Shown here: piece after piece, positions 14,943 to 23,019 of the stretch | Layout: each line of letters starts with the position of its first letter | Position numbering within the stretch: position 1 is the first letter of the stretch | NCBI GenBank assembly: GCA_946534895.1 | Contig: CAMNDE010000030.1 | Span: 1-38,099 of the forward strand | Reading direction: 5' to 3' | DNA: 38,099 nucleotides | Source of the DNA: UBA2943 sp946534895 | Lineage (GTDB): Bacteria; Bacillota; Clostridia; Christensenellales; Aristaeellaceae | The notes under the pieces: generated by a model | The model's input: the letters and a program-made list of their open reading frames with translations, nothing else | Told to the model about the DNA's origin: nothing | Database searches by the model: none | Translations under genes and position numbers: made by a program

Positions 14943-17286
14943 AGGTTCTGCGGGATCTGTGTCTGCTGTCTTCATTCCAGCCGGAAGGCAGCTTTCTGGA
15001 AGAGGGCAGGAAAACCCTGGAAATCAGCAGCCTGAGCCTTTGAGGCAGCGGCATTTCCCTGTGGAGCGTGATCCAGGCATTCCTCAGCAGCTGGGTTTCC
15101 TCATCCATGGGCTCCCGGTGGGCATAGAGGATCAGAGCGGCAGTTTCCATGATGGGCAGCAGAGAGATGGATATGCTGCCGTCCCGGTCCACGCGCCTTG
15201 CGTATTCGGTCAGGGCTTCCGCGTTTCTGCGTCCAAGTCCGCGAACCGTTAAATGCTCCAGAAGACAGCGCAGGTGAATGAAATAGGCCTGTGTTCTGTC
15301 ATGGGCTCGGCGGGCCTGAAGGTCCGGCCGGGTCATGTATATCCGGAAAAGTAAAGCGCACGCAAGAAGGATCAGGAGCAGAATCCAGAGCCATGACAGG
15401 GAATGATTCCCTGAGGGAGAGCCGGAATCCGGTTCCGGTTCGGGCTCGGGGGACGGGGGAGCGGGGGAATCCTCGGGCACATCATTTTCCGGTGTCTGCT
15501 CCGGCTCAATGGAGGGCTCCGGAGAAGGCTCTTCGGTGGGCTCCGGGGATGGTTCCGGAGAAGGTGAGGGTGAAGGTGTGGAGGGCGTGTCCCGGTTGTC
15601 CGCACTTTCTTCGGGCGGCGGCGCAGACGGCGGGTTTTCATTTCGGAACTGGCCGCCGCAGCCCCCGGATGATGCCGGGGTGGCATCAAAGGTCAGCCAC
15701 CCGAAGCCCTCGAAGTAGACTTCCGTCCACGCGTGTCCGTTTCGGCCGGTTACATAGACGTTTCCGGACTGATCCGGCGTGCACAGGTAGCCTTCCACAT
15801 ACCGGGCAGGCAGGCCCAGCATCCTGCAGAGAATGGTCTGAGCTGTGGCAAAGTATGTGCAGTAGCCCTCCCGGGATCTGAGCAGGAAAAAGGTGACGAA
15901 GTCAACGTTTTCCGGAAGCGTCTCCACTTCAAGGGTATAGCGGCAGTTGGTCCGGAGCCAGTTCATGACATTCACGGCCTGCTCGTATGGGGTGGAAGCG
16001 CTGCCGGCAGCTTCCCTTGCCAGGTTCCAGAGGGATGCCTGAAGGTGGGAAGGAAGCCCCGTATAGGCACGGCGTATGCTTTCATAGGTATCAGGGTCGG
16101 AAGGCGCGGACAGAACGCGGTCTATAAGTCCGGCATCTCCGGCTGCCATGAGCGGTGCGGTGACGGACCACATATCGCCGTTTTCCAGGTTTCTCGTGGC
16201 AAAGATTTCACTGCCTATATTGAAGTAGGGAATCAGATCGCCGCCGGTGCTGAGATCCCGCACGCGCTGCGGGGTGAACATGCTTGACGTGCTGTCCGAT
16301 ACCATGCGCACGGAAAGGGTCGAAGCAGCGGGCTGAAAGGAGAATGCTTCGCTTTCAGCGGGCAGAGCGGCATCAAATACGCTGTCCCGGATGGCTGCCC
16401 AGCGGGGACTTACCCAGAGATACCGCCTGCCGCCTGTGGTATCCACCCAGGTGCGGCCGTTGTACTCATTACGGATGGAACCGCGCAGATAGGCGGTTTT
16501 GTCTGTGTGCACGATCATGACCGGATGGTCGGACGGCATGGCTGTGCCGCCCAGCTGTCCGGGACCGTAGGGATAATAGCCTTCGCTTGCAAGCGTGAAT
16601 ACATCCCGGGGTTCGGTGAAAAACAGGTAGTCCATGATTTTCTGACGCAGATCGAGGGCGGCTTCCTGAAGCGCCGGAATCACCATGCCCTCGGACGGTA
16701 TGACAGCGCACGCGAGGAGCGAGATGATCAGGGTGACCGGAAGCGTCCGGTGCAGCGGAGAAGGGGAGGCGGACGAGCCTGCTGACAGGCACAGAGCGGA
16801 TACAATGGCGGGAAGAATCAGCCAGAGAAGTCCGCCGCTGCCGAACTGCCAGATCATGATGAGCAGGAACAGCAGCGCAAGATAGGCCGGGACCGTACCG
16901 CTGGCAGGCGCTGTGACCGCCCATGCCAGAATGGAAAAGAACAGTGTCAGAAGCAGAACGGCTTCCCGGTGATAGGCCGGAAGCGCTGCATGGACGCCGG
17001 TAAGCTCAAGCATCAGGGCCCGGCAGGTTTCCGTGAGCAGACCGAGTCCATCCCCGATAAACAGATAAATGGCAGCAAAAACCGGAACGGCTACGGCGAG
17101 AGCAAGACGCGAGGTCTTGTGCAGGTCCGCGGCCGAGAGAACAAGAAGAACCGCTGAGATGCCTGCAAGCATGACAGGCCAGTCGCGGGAAAGCCCGAGA
17201 ATGCCAAGGAGAGGCAGGATGAGACCGGCAGCCATGAGAAAGGCCAGAATGCTGTGCATCAGCCTGCCAGAAAAAAATGTCTTCAT
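14941..17286 (-). CDS. Membrane-bound transglutaminase-like protein (TgpA type)
   Basis: A 781-residue protein. Residues 1-200 hold about six membrane segments. A large extracytoplasmic region contains a transglutaminase core at about 435-537 with the catalytic triad visible: Cys476 (REGYCTYFA), His518 (NGHAWTEVYF) and Asp534 (LTFDATP). A Pro/Ser/Glu linker with SPEP-like repeats covers about 550-625, then a single membrane helix (SWLWILLLILLACALLF) and a cytoplasmic DUF4129-like tail. It is the last gene of a MoxR-DUF58-transglutaminase set, a widespread arrangement thought to process or assemble envelope proteins. The bidirectional terminator overlaps its stop codon. Confidence 0.9.
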   Translation of the reverse strand: MKTFFSGRLMHSILAFLMAAGLILPLLGILGLSRDWPVMLAGISAVLLVLSAADLHKTSRLALAVAVPVFAAIYLFIGDGLGLLTETCRALMLELTGVHAALPAYHREAVLLLTLFFSILAWAVTAPASGTVPAYLALLFLLIMIWQFGSGGLLWLILPAIVSALCLSAGSSASPSPLHRTLPVTLIISLLACAVIPSEGMVIPALQEAALDLRQKIMDYLFFTEPRDVFTLASEGYYPYGPGQLGGTAMPSDHPVMIVHTDKTAYLRGSIRNEYNGRTWVDTTGGRRYLWVSPRWAAIRDSVFDAALPAESEAFSFQPAASTLSVRMVSDSTSSMFTPQRVRDLSTGGDLIPYFNIGSEIFATRNLENGDMWSVTAPLMAAGDAGLIDRVLSAPSDPDTYESIRRAYTGLPSHLQASLWNLAREAAGSASTPYEQAVNVMNWLRTNCRYTLEVETLPENVDFVTFFLLRSREGYCTYFATAQTILCRMLGLPARYVEGYLCTPDQSGNVYVTGRNGHAWTEVYFEGFGWLTFDATPASSGGCGGQFRNENPPSAPPPEESADNRDTPSTPSPSPSPEPSPEPTEEPSPEPSIEPEQTPENDVPEDSPAPPSPEPEPEPDSGSPSGNHSLSWLWILLLILLACALLFRIYMTRPDLQARRAHDRTQAYFIHLRCLLEHLTVRGLGRRNAEALTEYARRVDRDGSISISLLPIMETAALILYAHREPMDEETQLLRNAWITLHREMPLPQRLRLLISRVFLPSSRKLPSGWNEDSRHRSRRT

Positions 17287-17308
17287 ACGGCTCCTCCTTT
17301 CGAGAAAC

Positions 17309-18460
17309 TCAGGATTCCGGGGCGGGGGTCACGTAGCATACTTCGCACATGGCACGCTGCAGCCGCAGAATAAACGGCAGGTAATCCGGATTGTCCGGCG
17401 TGTCTGTGACAAGATAGAGACGGAGGGAAGGTCCCATTCTCCTCAGGGCAATCATGGCTTCAGCAAGACTGCCGTTGAGCACCGGGGATATGATGACGGT
17501 GGCTCCGATATTCCGCATGCGCCGGCTTTCAAGGCGCAGGACATGTTCAAAATCCCCGGTTTCGGAAAAGCGGCATCGTGCCAGGTGCTCCAGAATAAGG
17601 GACGTCTCCATGCGGGACGAGAGTTCCAGAGCCTGTTCATCATACAGGGGCATGCGCACTGCGTGATCCAGAGCTCCCTCATGCAGAAGCACGGAAGCGG
17701 CGCTTTCCAGCATGGCATCCTGCAGTGCGGCAGGATTGTCGTGCCCGGAAGGGACCAGACAGAAATCCATCAGCATGACGGCTTCCGGCAGCACGGGCTC
17801 TTCAAACCGGCGGACCATGAGCTCCTGCTTGCGCACGGAAAGCTTCCAGTGCACTTTTTTCATGGGGTCGCCGCTCTGATAGGCACGCACGTCCTCAGGA
17901 TTGGTCAGATCCTCGGTGGCCCGTGCCATGGTGCCCAGTCCCGCATCGCCGGGCGCAAACTCGAGGTCTGTCACATCAAAGGGCAGGGGAAGAACAATGA
18001 GTTCCGGACAGCTGCCGCGCGGGATCACGGTGCGCTCCACAAGTCCGAAGACGTCACGCACAGTGCAGGAAGTGATGCCGGGATGGAATACACCCACATG
18101 CCTTGCGTGCACCCTGCAGTCAAATGCCTGAACAGAACTGCCCGGATGCGGGGAGGGAAGCATATGCACGGTTTCCTTTTCGCCCAGCTGAAGGTGCAGT
18201 TCGATCGGTGCCACCGGCAGCCATGAACTGGTTTTCAGCGTCAGATGCAGTACAGCTGTTTCTCCCCTGCGCAGCTTCTCCACTTCGGATCTGGCTGAAA
18301 CGGACAGGCTGCGCCGGACCAGGTGGACCGAGAGCAGCGCATACCCTGTGACGAGGAGCATGATCACGGCCGGGAGCAGAAAGGCCGGACTCCCCGTGGA
18401 AAAAGCACAGACCAGCAGGACAGATGCACAGAACAGAAGCAGCAATGCGTGTGATTTCAT
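17309..18460 (-). CDS. DUF58 domain protein
   Basis: A 383-residue protein with two N-terminal membrane helices (residues 4-47) and a soluble part with the DUF58 hallmark VRAYQSGDPMKKVHWK at 191-206, followed by LMVRRFEEP. The later part resembles a von Willebrand A-like fold. DUF58 proteins accompany MoxR ATPases and are presumed to be their client or partner. The start overlaps the moxR stop by four bases, so the pair is translationally coupled. The precise activity is not known for any close relative I can name. Confidence 0.9.
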   Translation of the reverse strand: MKSHALLLLFCASVLLVCAFSTGSPAFLLPAVIMLLVTGYALLSVHLVRRSLSVSARSEVEKLRRGETAVLHLTLKTSSWLPVAPIELHLQLGEKETVHMLPSPHPGSSVQAFDCRVHARHVGVFHPGITSCTVRDVFGLVERTVIPRGSCPELIVLPLPFDVTDLEFAPGDAGLGTMARATEDLTNPEDVRAYQSGDPMKKVHWKLSVRKQELMVRRFEEPVLPEAVMLMDFCLVPSGHDNPAALQDAMLESAASVLLHEGALDHAVRMPLYDEQALELSSRMETSLILEHLARCRFSETGDFEHVLRLESRRMRNIGATVIISPVLNGSLAEAMIALRRMGPSLRLYLVTDTPDNPDYLPFILRLQRAMCEVCYVTPAPES

Positions 18461-19401
18461 AGATGCAGCGGTACCGTTACACTGTTCATGATCTGTTTCA
18501 TGACCTGCTCCGGCGTAACGCCTTTCATCCGGGCTTCCGGATTGAGCACCAGCCGGTGGCAGGTGACCGGAAGCAGCATATGCTGTACATCTTCAGGCAC
18601 AATATAATCCCGCCCGTCCAGCATGGCGCAGGCCTGGGCGGCATGCACCAGAGCGATGGAAGCACGGGTGGATATGCCGAGCTGCAGACTGGCGTGCTGG
18701 CGGGTCATGGCGGCAATCTGGGCCACGTATGACCGGACTTCAGGTGAACAGTACACCTGGGTGACCATATCCTGCATGGACAGCACATCCTGGGCGGAAC
18801 AGACGCTGGAAAGCGTTTCCAGAGGCGTGGTGCCTGTGGAATAACGCTCCAGGACGTCCATTTCTTCCTCGATGGTCGGATATCCCATGGAAATACGCAG
18901 GAAGAAGCGGTCCACCTGGGCTTCGGGAAGCGGATAGGTACCGACAAAGGCACCGGGATTCTGCGTGGCCAGCACCATAAAGGGCTGGGGCAGGGGATGT
19001 GTGACCCCGTCGACCGTGACCTGGTGTTCCTCCATGACTTCCAGAAGCGCGCTCTGCGTCTTCGGGCTGGTGCGGTTGATCTCATCAGCCAGGACAATCT
19101 GGCTCATGACGGCGCCCTCACGGTATTCCATGTCACCGGTATGAAAGTTGATGAGCGTAAAGCCGGTGACATCACTGGGCATCAGGTCAGGGGTGAACTG
19201 GATACGCCGGAAGGAACAATCCAGTGAACGGGCCAGGGCACTGGCCATCGTGGTTTTACCGACGCCGGGAACGTCCTCAATCAGGACATGTCCCCGGCAG
19301 AGCAGGGCAATGAGCGCCAGTTCGATGGCGTCTTCCTTTCCGACAATGACACGGCTTACATTGTCTTCGAGCTGTGCAATGAGACGGCGGGGCTGTACCA
19401 T
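18457..19401 (-). CDS. MoxR-family AAA+ ATPase
   Basis: A 314-residue AAA+ ATPase. Walker A DVPGVGKT is at residues 43-50, Walker B IVLADEINR at 102-110, and MATQNP-like sensor sequence VLATQNPGAFVGTYPLPEAQ follows, with DRF and ALVHAAQACAMLDGRDYIVPEDV near the C-terminus. These are standard MoxR features. The gene heads the MoxR-DUF58-transglutaminase operon and starts at an ATG preceded by GAGGAGGTATTCGG. MoxR proteins act as chaperone-like ATPases for metal or envelope protein maturation; the client here is most likely the DUF58 product. Confidence 0.93.
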   Translation of the reverse strand: MVQPRRLIAQLEDNVSRVIVGKEDAIELALIALLCRGHVLIEDVPGVGKTTMASALARSLDCSFRRIQFTPDLMPSDVTGFTLINFHTGDMEYREGAVMSQIVLADEINRTSPKTQSALLEVMEEHQVTVDGVTHPLPQPFMVLATQNPGAFVGTYPLPEAQVDRFFLRISMGYPTIEEEMDVLERYSTGTTPLETLSSVCSAQDVLSMQDMVTQVYCSPEVRSYVAQIAAMTRQHASLQLGISTRASIALVHAAQACAMLDGRDYIVPEDVQHMLLPVTCHRLVLNPEARMKGVTPEQVMKQIMNSVTVPLHL

Positions 19402-19427
19402 CCGAATACCTCCTCAGGTTCAGTGAC

Positions 19428-19457
19428 TTGACGGAAAAAGTCCGCAGGTCGTACAAT
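19428..19457 (+). promoter_or_regulatory. Promoter of birA-acpS
   Basis: TTGACG at 19428-19433, an 18-base spacer and TACAAT at 19452-19457. The predicted start is near 19464, 26 bases before the birA ATG. Confidence 0.6.
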
Positions 19458-19489
19458 TCTTCAAACAAAGCTAGAAATGAGGCAATAAG

Positions 19490-20455
19490 ATGCAGCGTAT
19501 TCTGAGCATGCTTTCGCGCAACGGGATCATGACAGGAGAAGAAATAGCGGGCGAGCTTGGCCTGACCCGGGCAGCCGTATGGAAAAAAATCGAGGCACTG
19601 CGCAGTGAAGGCTGGGAGATCCGCAGTCTGGGGAAAAAAGGATACTGCCTGGAAGCAGGGGACCGCATTGATCCCGTGCTCTGGCAGGATCTGCTTACCA
19701 CAAGGAGTCTGGGCAGGGGGGAAGTCCTGTTTGCCCGGCAGATGGATTCCACCAACCGGGCGGCCAAGCAGCTTGCGGCAGGCGGCGCCCCGGACGGGAG
19801 TCTGTGCCTCTGTGAGGAACAGACGGCAGGCAGGGGGAGAATGGACCGGACCTGGGTTTCCCATCCCGGATGCGGACTCTGGCAGTCTCTTGTTCTGAGA
19901 CCATCGCTTCCGCCTGCGAATGCAGCCTGGATCACGCTGGCCGCTGCCCTTGCCATGGCGGGGGCGGTGGAGGAAACCTGCGGCGTGTCTCCCGTGATCA
20001 AGTGGCCCAATGACCTTGTGCTGGGCGGGAAAAAGATCTGCGGGATTCTCACGGAAATGGCCGCGGATCCTGACCGCGTGGAGTATGTGGTGCCGGGCGT
20101 GGGCCTGAATGTGCGCCGGGACGCAGTGCCAAAGGAGCTGGAAGGTCAGGCAGGATGCGTGGAGGAGTTTGCAGAACCGGCACCGCGCCGTGTGATCCTG
20201 GCTGCGTATCTCGCGCAGATGGAAGCGCTCCTCGGCATTCTGACCACAGAAGGTCTTTCCGGGATCATGCCGCAGTATACAGCCAGAAGCTGTACACTGG
20301 GAAGGCCGGTTCGTGTCATCGGGCATGAGACATTTGAGGGCGTGGCGGAAACCATGGACGCGGAAGGCGCCCTGATTGTGCGCCGAAGTGACGGCACGGC
20401 TGTCCGGGTACTTGCGGGAGATGTGTCCGTAAGGGGCGTGATGGGTTATGTCTGA
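19490..20455 (+). CDS. birA: Biotin--protein ligase / biotin operon repressor BirA
   Basis: A 321-residue bifunctional BirA. Residues 1-55 form a helix-turn-helix domain (TGEEIAGELGLTRAAVWKKI) and a GYCLEAG wing. The ligase domain has the biotinyl-AMP loop GRGRMDRTW at 114-122, KWPNDL at 171-176, GGKKICGIL at 179-187 with the biotin-binding lysine, and a C-terminal SH3-like domain (GRPVRV..HETFEGVAETMDAEGALIV). It would attach biotin to acetyl-CoA carboxylase or similar carriers and repress biotin genes. No biotin genes or BirA operator were recognised here. acpS follows with an eight-base overlap, so cofactor attachment to two carrier proteins is coexpressed. Confidence 0.95.
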   Translation: MQRILSMLSRNGIMTGEEIAGELGLTRAAVWKKIEALRSEGWEIRSLGKKGYCLEAGDRIDPVLWQDLLTTRSLGRGEVLFARQMDSTNRAAKQLAAGGAPDGSLCLCEEQTAGRGRMDRTWVSHPGCGLWQSLVLRPSLPPANAAWITLAAALAMAGAVEETCGVSPVIKWPNDLVLGGKKICGILTEMAADPDRVEYVVPGVGLNVRRDAVPKELEGQAGCVEEFAEPAPRRVILAAYLAQMEALLGILTTEGLSGIMPQYTARSCTLGRPVRVIGHETFEGVAETMDAEGALIVRRSDGTAVRVLAGDVSVRGVMGYV

Positions 20456-20816
20456 GATCCGGGGCGTGGGTCTGGATATGTGCGGGATTGAGCGCATGGA
20501 AAAGCTCATGGATAACGAGGCGTTTCTGAAACGCGTTTTCACGCCTGGTGAGCTTGAGTATGTGCAGAACCGTGGAAAAATGGCTTCCGCTTCCCTGGCG
20601 GCAATATGGGCCGCCAAGGAAGCGGTATTCAAAGCCATGGGAACCGGAATATTCACTTCCATGCAGGACGTGGAAATCGGACACCTGGAATCAGGACAGC
20701 CGGTGTGCACACTTCATGGAAAAGCCCTGGAGCGGGCACAGGGAAGCATGTGGATTTCCCTGACCCATGAAAACAATATGGCTGCGGCAGTGTGCGTCTG
20801 GACGGTCCCGGAGTGA
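20448..20816 (+). CDS. acpS: Holo-[acyl-carrier-protein] synthase
   Basis: A 122-residue AcpS, which transfers 4'-phosphopantetheine from CoA to acyl carrier protein. The N-terminal VGLDMCGIERM carries the metal-binding aspartate, FTPGELEY follows, and SLAAIWAAKEAVFKAMGTG holds the second acidic ligand and CoA-binding lysine. The C-terminal WISLTHENNMAAAVCV matches the usual SHEDxxA-A segment. The length is typical. The ATG at 20448 overlaps the end of birA. No terminator lies between it and the convergent L,D-transpeptidase gene, whose stop is only two bases away. Confidence 0.94.
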   Translation: MSEIRGVGLDMCGIERMEKLMDNEAFLKRVFTPGELEYVQNRGKMASASLAAIWAAKEAVFKAMGTGIFTSMQDVEIGHLESGQPVCTLHGKALERAQGSMWISLTHENNMAAAVCVWTVPE

Positions 20817-20818
20817 GG

Positions 20819-22564
20819 TCAGGCTGCGCCGTTCGGCGTCATTTCAGGTGCAGGTGTCACAGGTTCCACTGAAGAGGACGGATCCGCTGTGACTTCTGCA
20901 GGAACGGGAGACGGGGAAGGCATGACAGCATGGGAAAGCTCGTCGGCATAGACGGCTTCGAGCGTTGCCGTGTCGGCAGTGCCGCTCACCGAGATGCCGT
21001 GATCCTTCTGGAAAGCGCGCACTGCGGCGACTGTCCCTTCGAGGTAGGTACCGGTGCAGGTCCCTGTATAATAGCCGAGATCCCGGAGCTTGCACTGAAG
21101 CCAGTATACGCTTTCCGAGCTGTCTCCCTTCTGGAGCTTTTTCAGTGGCATGGGCGGCGTGCCGCCGCTGACATATACCGGTGCCTGGGTGGGCTTCGGC
21201 GTGCTGACGGGGAGCATGTTCCGCTTGTTCAGGGCAGGCGCTTTCACACTGGCCCTGAGCTCGGGATCCGATGGAAGGGAGTCTGTGATGGTGACCACGG
21301 TTCCCTTGCCGATGTTCTCATAGATCCATTTGGCGTCGTCCACCAGCAGGCGTACGCAGCCGTGGCTGGCGCGCTGGCCCAGCAGCCGGTAGCTTTTCAG
21401 GGACAGGGACATGGTATTGACGGAAAGATAGATGACAGAATGGAAAGCGATGGATCCGTTGATCTTGGTCCAGTACTGGGCATAGTCTCCCCATTTCGGG
21501 AAGTAGCACCAGCGCGCCTTCCGCCCGGAAAGGACAAAGTCACCGATATCACTGGGGTTCTTTTTGGTGCCGGTGGAGCATATCATCTGCCGGACCACAA
21601 CCGTATATTCGCCGGCGGCATCCCGGGTGTAGACCGTGACCACCTGATTGGCCACATCCACGACGATATGGAAGGGAACCGGCGTCCCGGTGGCTTCCGG
21701 CCGGTCGGCATCTTCAGCTTTTGCCACATCCGGATCATTGAACATGGTGTTCCATGTTTTTTCTCCTACGACACCGTCCACCGTGAGGCCGTTCTTTTTC
21801 TGGAAGGCACGGACAGCATTGCGCGTGTGTCCCTGAAAAGAGGAGGAAACAGGGCCGGTATAGTAACCGAGCTCTGTCAGGCGCTCCTGTACCAGCTTGA
21901 CCTGCTTGCCGGAGGCTCCGAAAGCCAGCTTCTTGATAAAGGGAATCCCGGGTTCATCTTCCTGGGCATTGCCGTCCACAATATCGGTATTGTCTTGCAC
22001 GGGGGCCGGTGTGACCTGGGAAGCACCTGTGCGGGAAACAGCCTCGGTGGAGAAAAGCAGGCTCAGAGTTGCCGTATCCGCGTTTCCGGTTGCCTGAAGT
22101 CCCATTTTGGACTGGAAGGCTGCGACGGCAGTGCGGGTGCCCTCAAGATAGGTGCCGCTCACCTTGCCGGTAAAGTATCCCAGCAGCGTCAGCCTTGTCT
22201 GCAGCCGCTCCACGTCTTCCCCGCTGATGCCGAGGGACAGGGGGCGGTACTGGGTGGCAAGGAGCAGGGTGAGCGTCTCGATGTCAGCGTGCCCGTCTTC
22301 TGTCAGGCCGAAATCCTTCTGAAAGGCACGTACGGCTTCAGCGGTGCCCCTGCCGTAGCGTCCGGTGATGTCACCGGTATAGTATCCCAGCTCTGTAAGA
22401 TGTGTCTGAAGCTCAGCCACATCGCTGCCGGTGTCGTCCAGCGTCAGGGATCGAGCCGGAATCTGCGCTTCATCCTGAATCAGTTCCTCGCCGCTTCCTG
22501 TAAGGAGCATGCCGGTGAGAAGCATAATGCAGAGCAGCGCACACAGGCAACGGGAAAAATTCAT
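20819..22564 (-). CDS. Secreted L,D-transpeptidase (YkuD) with four peptidoglycan-binding repeats
   Basis: A 581-residue exported enzyme that would form 3-3 peptidoglycan cross-links. A signal peptide covers residues 1-25. Peptidoglycan-binding type 1 repeats lie at about 40-102, 112-172 and 214-276, each with LxxLGYYTG and AVxAFQ. The YkuD domain spans 297-430 with the catalytic SHGCVR at 400-405 (Cys403) and His374 in IAFHS. A fourth binding repeat follows at 474-540 and a Pro/Ser-rich tail ends the protein. I start at the ATG at 22564 (GAGGTG upstream) rather than 58 codons earlier. Repeats on both sides of the catalytic domain are unusual but each is intact. Confidence 0.93.
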   Translation of the reverse strand: MNFSRCLCALLCIMLLTGMLLTGSGEELIQDEAQIPARSLTLDDTGSDVAELQTHLTELGYYTGDITGRYGRGTAEAVRAFQKDFGLTEDGHADIETLTLLLATQYRPLSLGISGEDVERLQTRLTLLGYFTGKVSGTYLEGTRTAVAAFQSKMGLQATGNADTATLSLLFSTEAVSRTGASQVTPAPVQDNTDIVDGNAQEDEPGIPFIKKLAFGASGKQVKLVQERLTELGYYTGPVSSSFQGHTRNAVRAFQKKNGLTVDGVVGEKTWNTMFNDPDVAKAEDADRPEATGTPVPFHIVVDVANQVVTVYTRDAAGEYTVVVRQMICSTGTKKNPSDIGDFVLSGRKARWCYFPKWGDYAQYWTKINGSIAFHSVIYLSVNTMSLSLKSYRLLGQRASHGCVRLLVDDAKWIYENIGKGTVVTITDSLPSDPELRASVKAPALNKRNMLPVSTPKPTQAPVYVSGGTPPMPLKKLQKGDSSESVYWLQCKLRDLGYYTGTCTGTYLEGTVAAVRAFQKDHGISVSGTADTATLEAVYADELSHAVMPSPSPVPAEVTADPSSSVEPVTPAPEMTPNGAA

Positions 22565-22581
22565 ACAAACACCTCGAAATC

Positions 22582-22594
22582 TTGCAAATTGCAA
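22582..22594. promoter_or_regulatory. Possible operator, paired TTGCAA palindromes
   Basis: TTGCAA-A-TTGCAA lies in the 5' untranslated region of the L,D-transpeptidase gene, between its -10 element and its start codon. Two copies of a six-base palindrome in seven-base register could bind a dimeric regulator. No regulator is identified, and the AT-rich context makes chance possible. Confidence 0.3.
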
Positions 22595-22598
22595 AAGG

Positions 22599-22627
22599 AT
22601 TGTAATGCTTTTGAAATAGTTTTTCAA
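22599..22627 (-). promoter_or_regulatory. Promoter of the L,D-transpeptidase gene
   Basis: On the minus strand TTGAAA (22627-22622), a 17-base spacer and TACAAT (22604-22599). Five of six consensus matches at each element. Confidence 0.7.
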
Positions 22628-22722
22628 GGCTGACCGGGAAAGGTTACAATCCGGGCTCTCTGGACAAAAATCCACCACATTCCACAAACATGATAAATAC
22701 AAGCTGTTTTTCCAAAATGCAA

Positions 22723-22751
22723 TTGACAGCTTCCGCATCCCATGTTAAGCT
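22723..22751 (+). promoter_or_regulatory. Promoter of the met leader and metQNI operon
   Basis: A perfect -35 TTGACA at 22723-22728 with a 17-base spacer to TAAGCT at 22746-22751. The -10 is weak (three of six), so the position of the start site, near 22758, is approximate. It is placed correctly to transcribe the leader ORF at 22783. Confidence 0.5.
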
Positions 22752-22782
22752 TCCACCATCAAGAAGGAAAGGGGAAACCACC

Positions 22783-22881
22783 ATGAAGCACGGCTATCGT
22801 TTCATGCAGATGTCCATGATGTGCATGCGCCGCATGTGCATGTTTTCCGTGTGCGATTCGGTGGACACTCCTGCAGCATAA
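22783..22881 (+). CDS. Methionine/cysteine-rich leader peptide (32 aa)
   Basis: A short ORF of 32 codons behind AAGGAAAGGGG. It encodes MKHGYRFMQMSMMCMRRMCM followed by FSVCDSVDTPAA. Eight residues are Met, seven of them within residues 8-20, and three are Cys. Such composition has no plausible function in a folded protein but is what a ribosome-stalling sensor of methionine (and cysteine) supply needs. An intrinsic terminator starts 32 bases after its stop, an antiterminator can form with its last codons, and the downstream operon is the methionine transporter metQNI. I read it as a transcription-attenuation leader. Translation is not proven. Confidence 0.85.
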   Translation: MKHGYRFMQMSMMCMRRMCMFSVCDSVDTPAA

Positions 22882-22931
22882 GACCTGCCTTCCTGAACAG
22901 GGTATGGAAAGCATAAGGGAGTTCCATCGGG
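22857..22931 (+). promoter_or_regulatory. Antiterminator pairing, met attenuator
   Basis: The end of the leader ORF, TTCGGTGGAcACTCC (22857-22871), can pair with GGAGTTCCATCGGG (22918-22931). That gives 14 pairs including three G-U, with one bulged C at 22866. The pairing consumes most of the 5' arm and the whole loop of the terminator, so the two structures exclude each other. The 5' strand begins 15 bases after the last Met codon, just clear of a ribosome stalled there, and is covered by a ribosome at the stop codon. Confidence 0.75.
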
Positions 22932-22946
22932 GACTTCCTTATTTTT
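22913..22946 (+). terminator. Attenuator terminator upstream of metQ
   Basis: A 13-base-pair stem, ATAAGGGAGTTCC (22913-22925) with GGGACTTCCTTAT (22930-22942), two G-U pairs, an ATCG loop and a T-run at 22942-22946. It lies between the leader peptide and metQ in the direction of transcription, so it must be conditionally bypassed for the transporter to be made. Confidence 0.88.
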
Positions 22947-22968
22947 GTACCTGAAGAAAGGAGATGCA

Positions 22969-23019
22969 ATGATGAGAATTCGCGCTGCAGACTGTAACCT
23001 GGAAAGCCGCCGAATGTGA
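22969..23019 (+). CDS. Small upstream ORF between attenuator and metQ (16 aa)
   Basis: AAAGGAG at 22957-22963 precedes ATG ATG and a 16-codon frame encoding MMRIRAADCNLESRRM, with a TGA at 23017. The ribosome site is as good as those of real genes here, but the peptide has no recognisable function. It could be a second regulatory uORF, a decoy that keeps ribosomes on the leader, or a remnant. It ends 75 bases before metQ. Coding status is uncertain. Confidence 0.35.
   Translation: MMRIRAADCNLESRRM

Noticed and set aside
15420..15620. Low-complexity repeat in the transglutaminase gene as a genomic repeat element
   Set aside because: It encodes the in-frame Pro/Ser/Glu linker of the protein and is not repeated elsewhere in the window.
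19277..20710. 477-codon minus-strand frame opposite birA and acpS
   Set aside because: Covers two clear genes on the other strand and shows no protein family features.
20930..22633. 567-codon plus-strand frame opposite the L,D-transpeptidase
   Set aside because: Antisense to repeated domains; the length comes from the repetitive GC-rich sense gene.
22747..22960. S-box (SAM) riboswitch or T-box in the metQ leader
   Set aside because: Neither the SAM aptamer core nor a T-box sequence (TGGNACCGCG type) is present; the leader holds a Met-rich ORF and one terminator instead.
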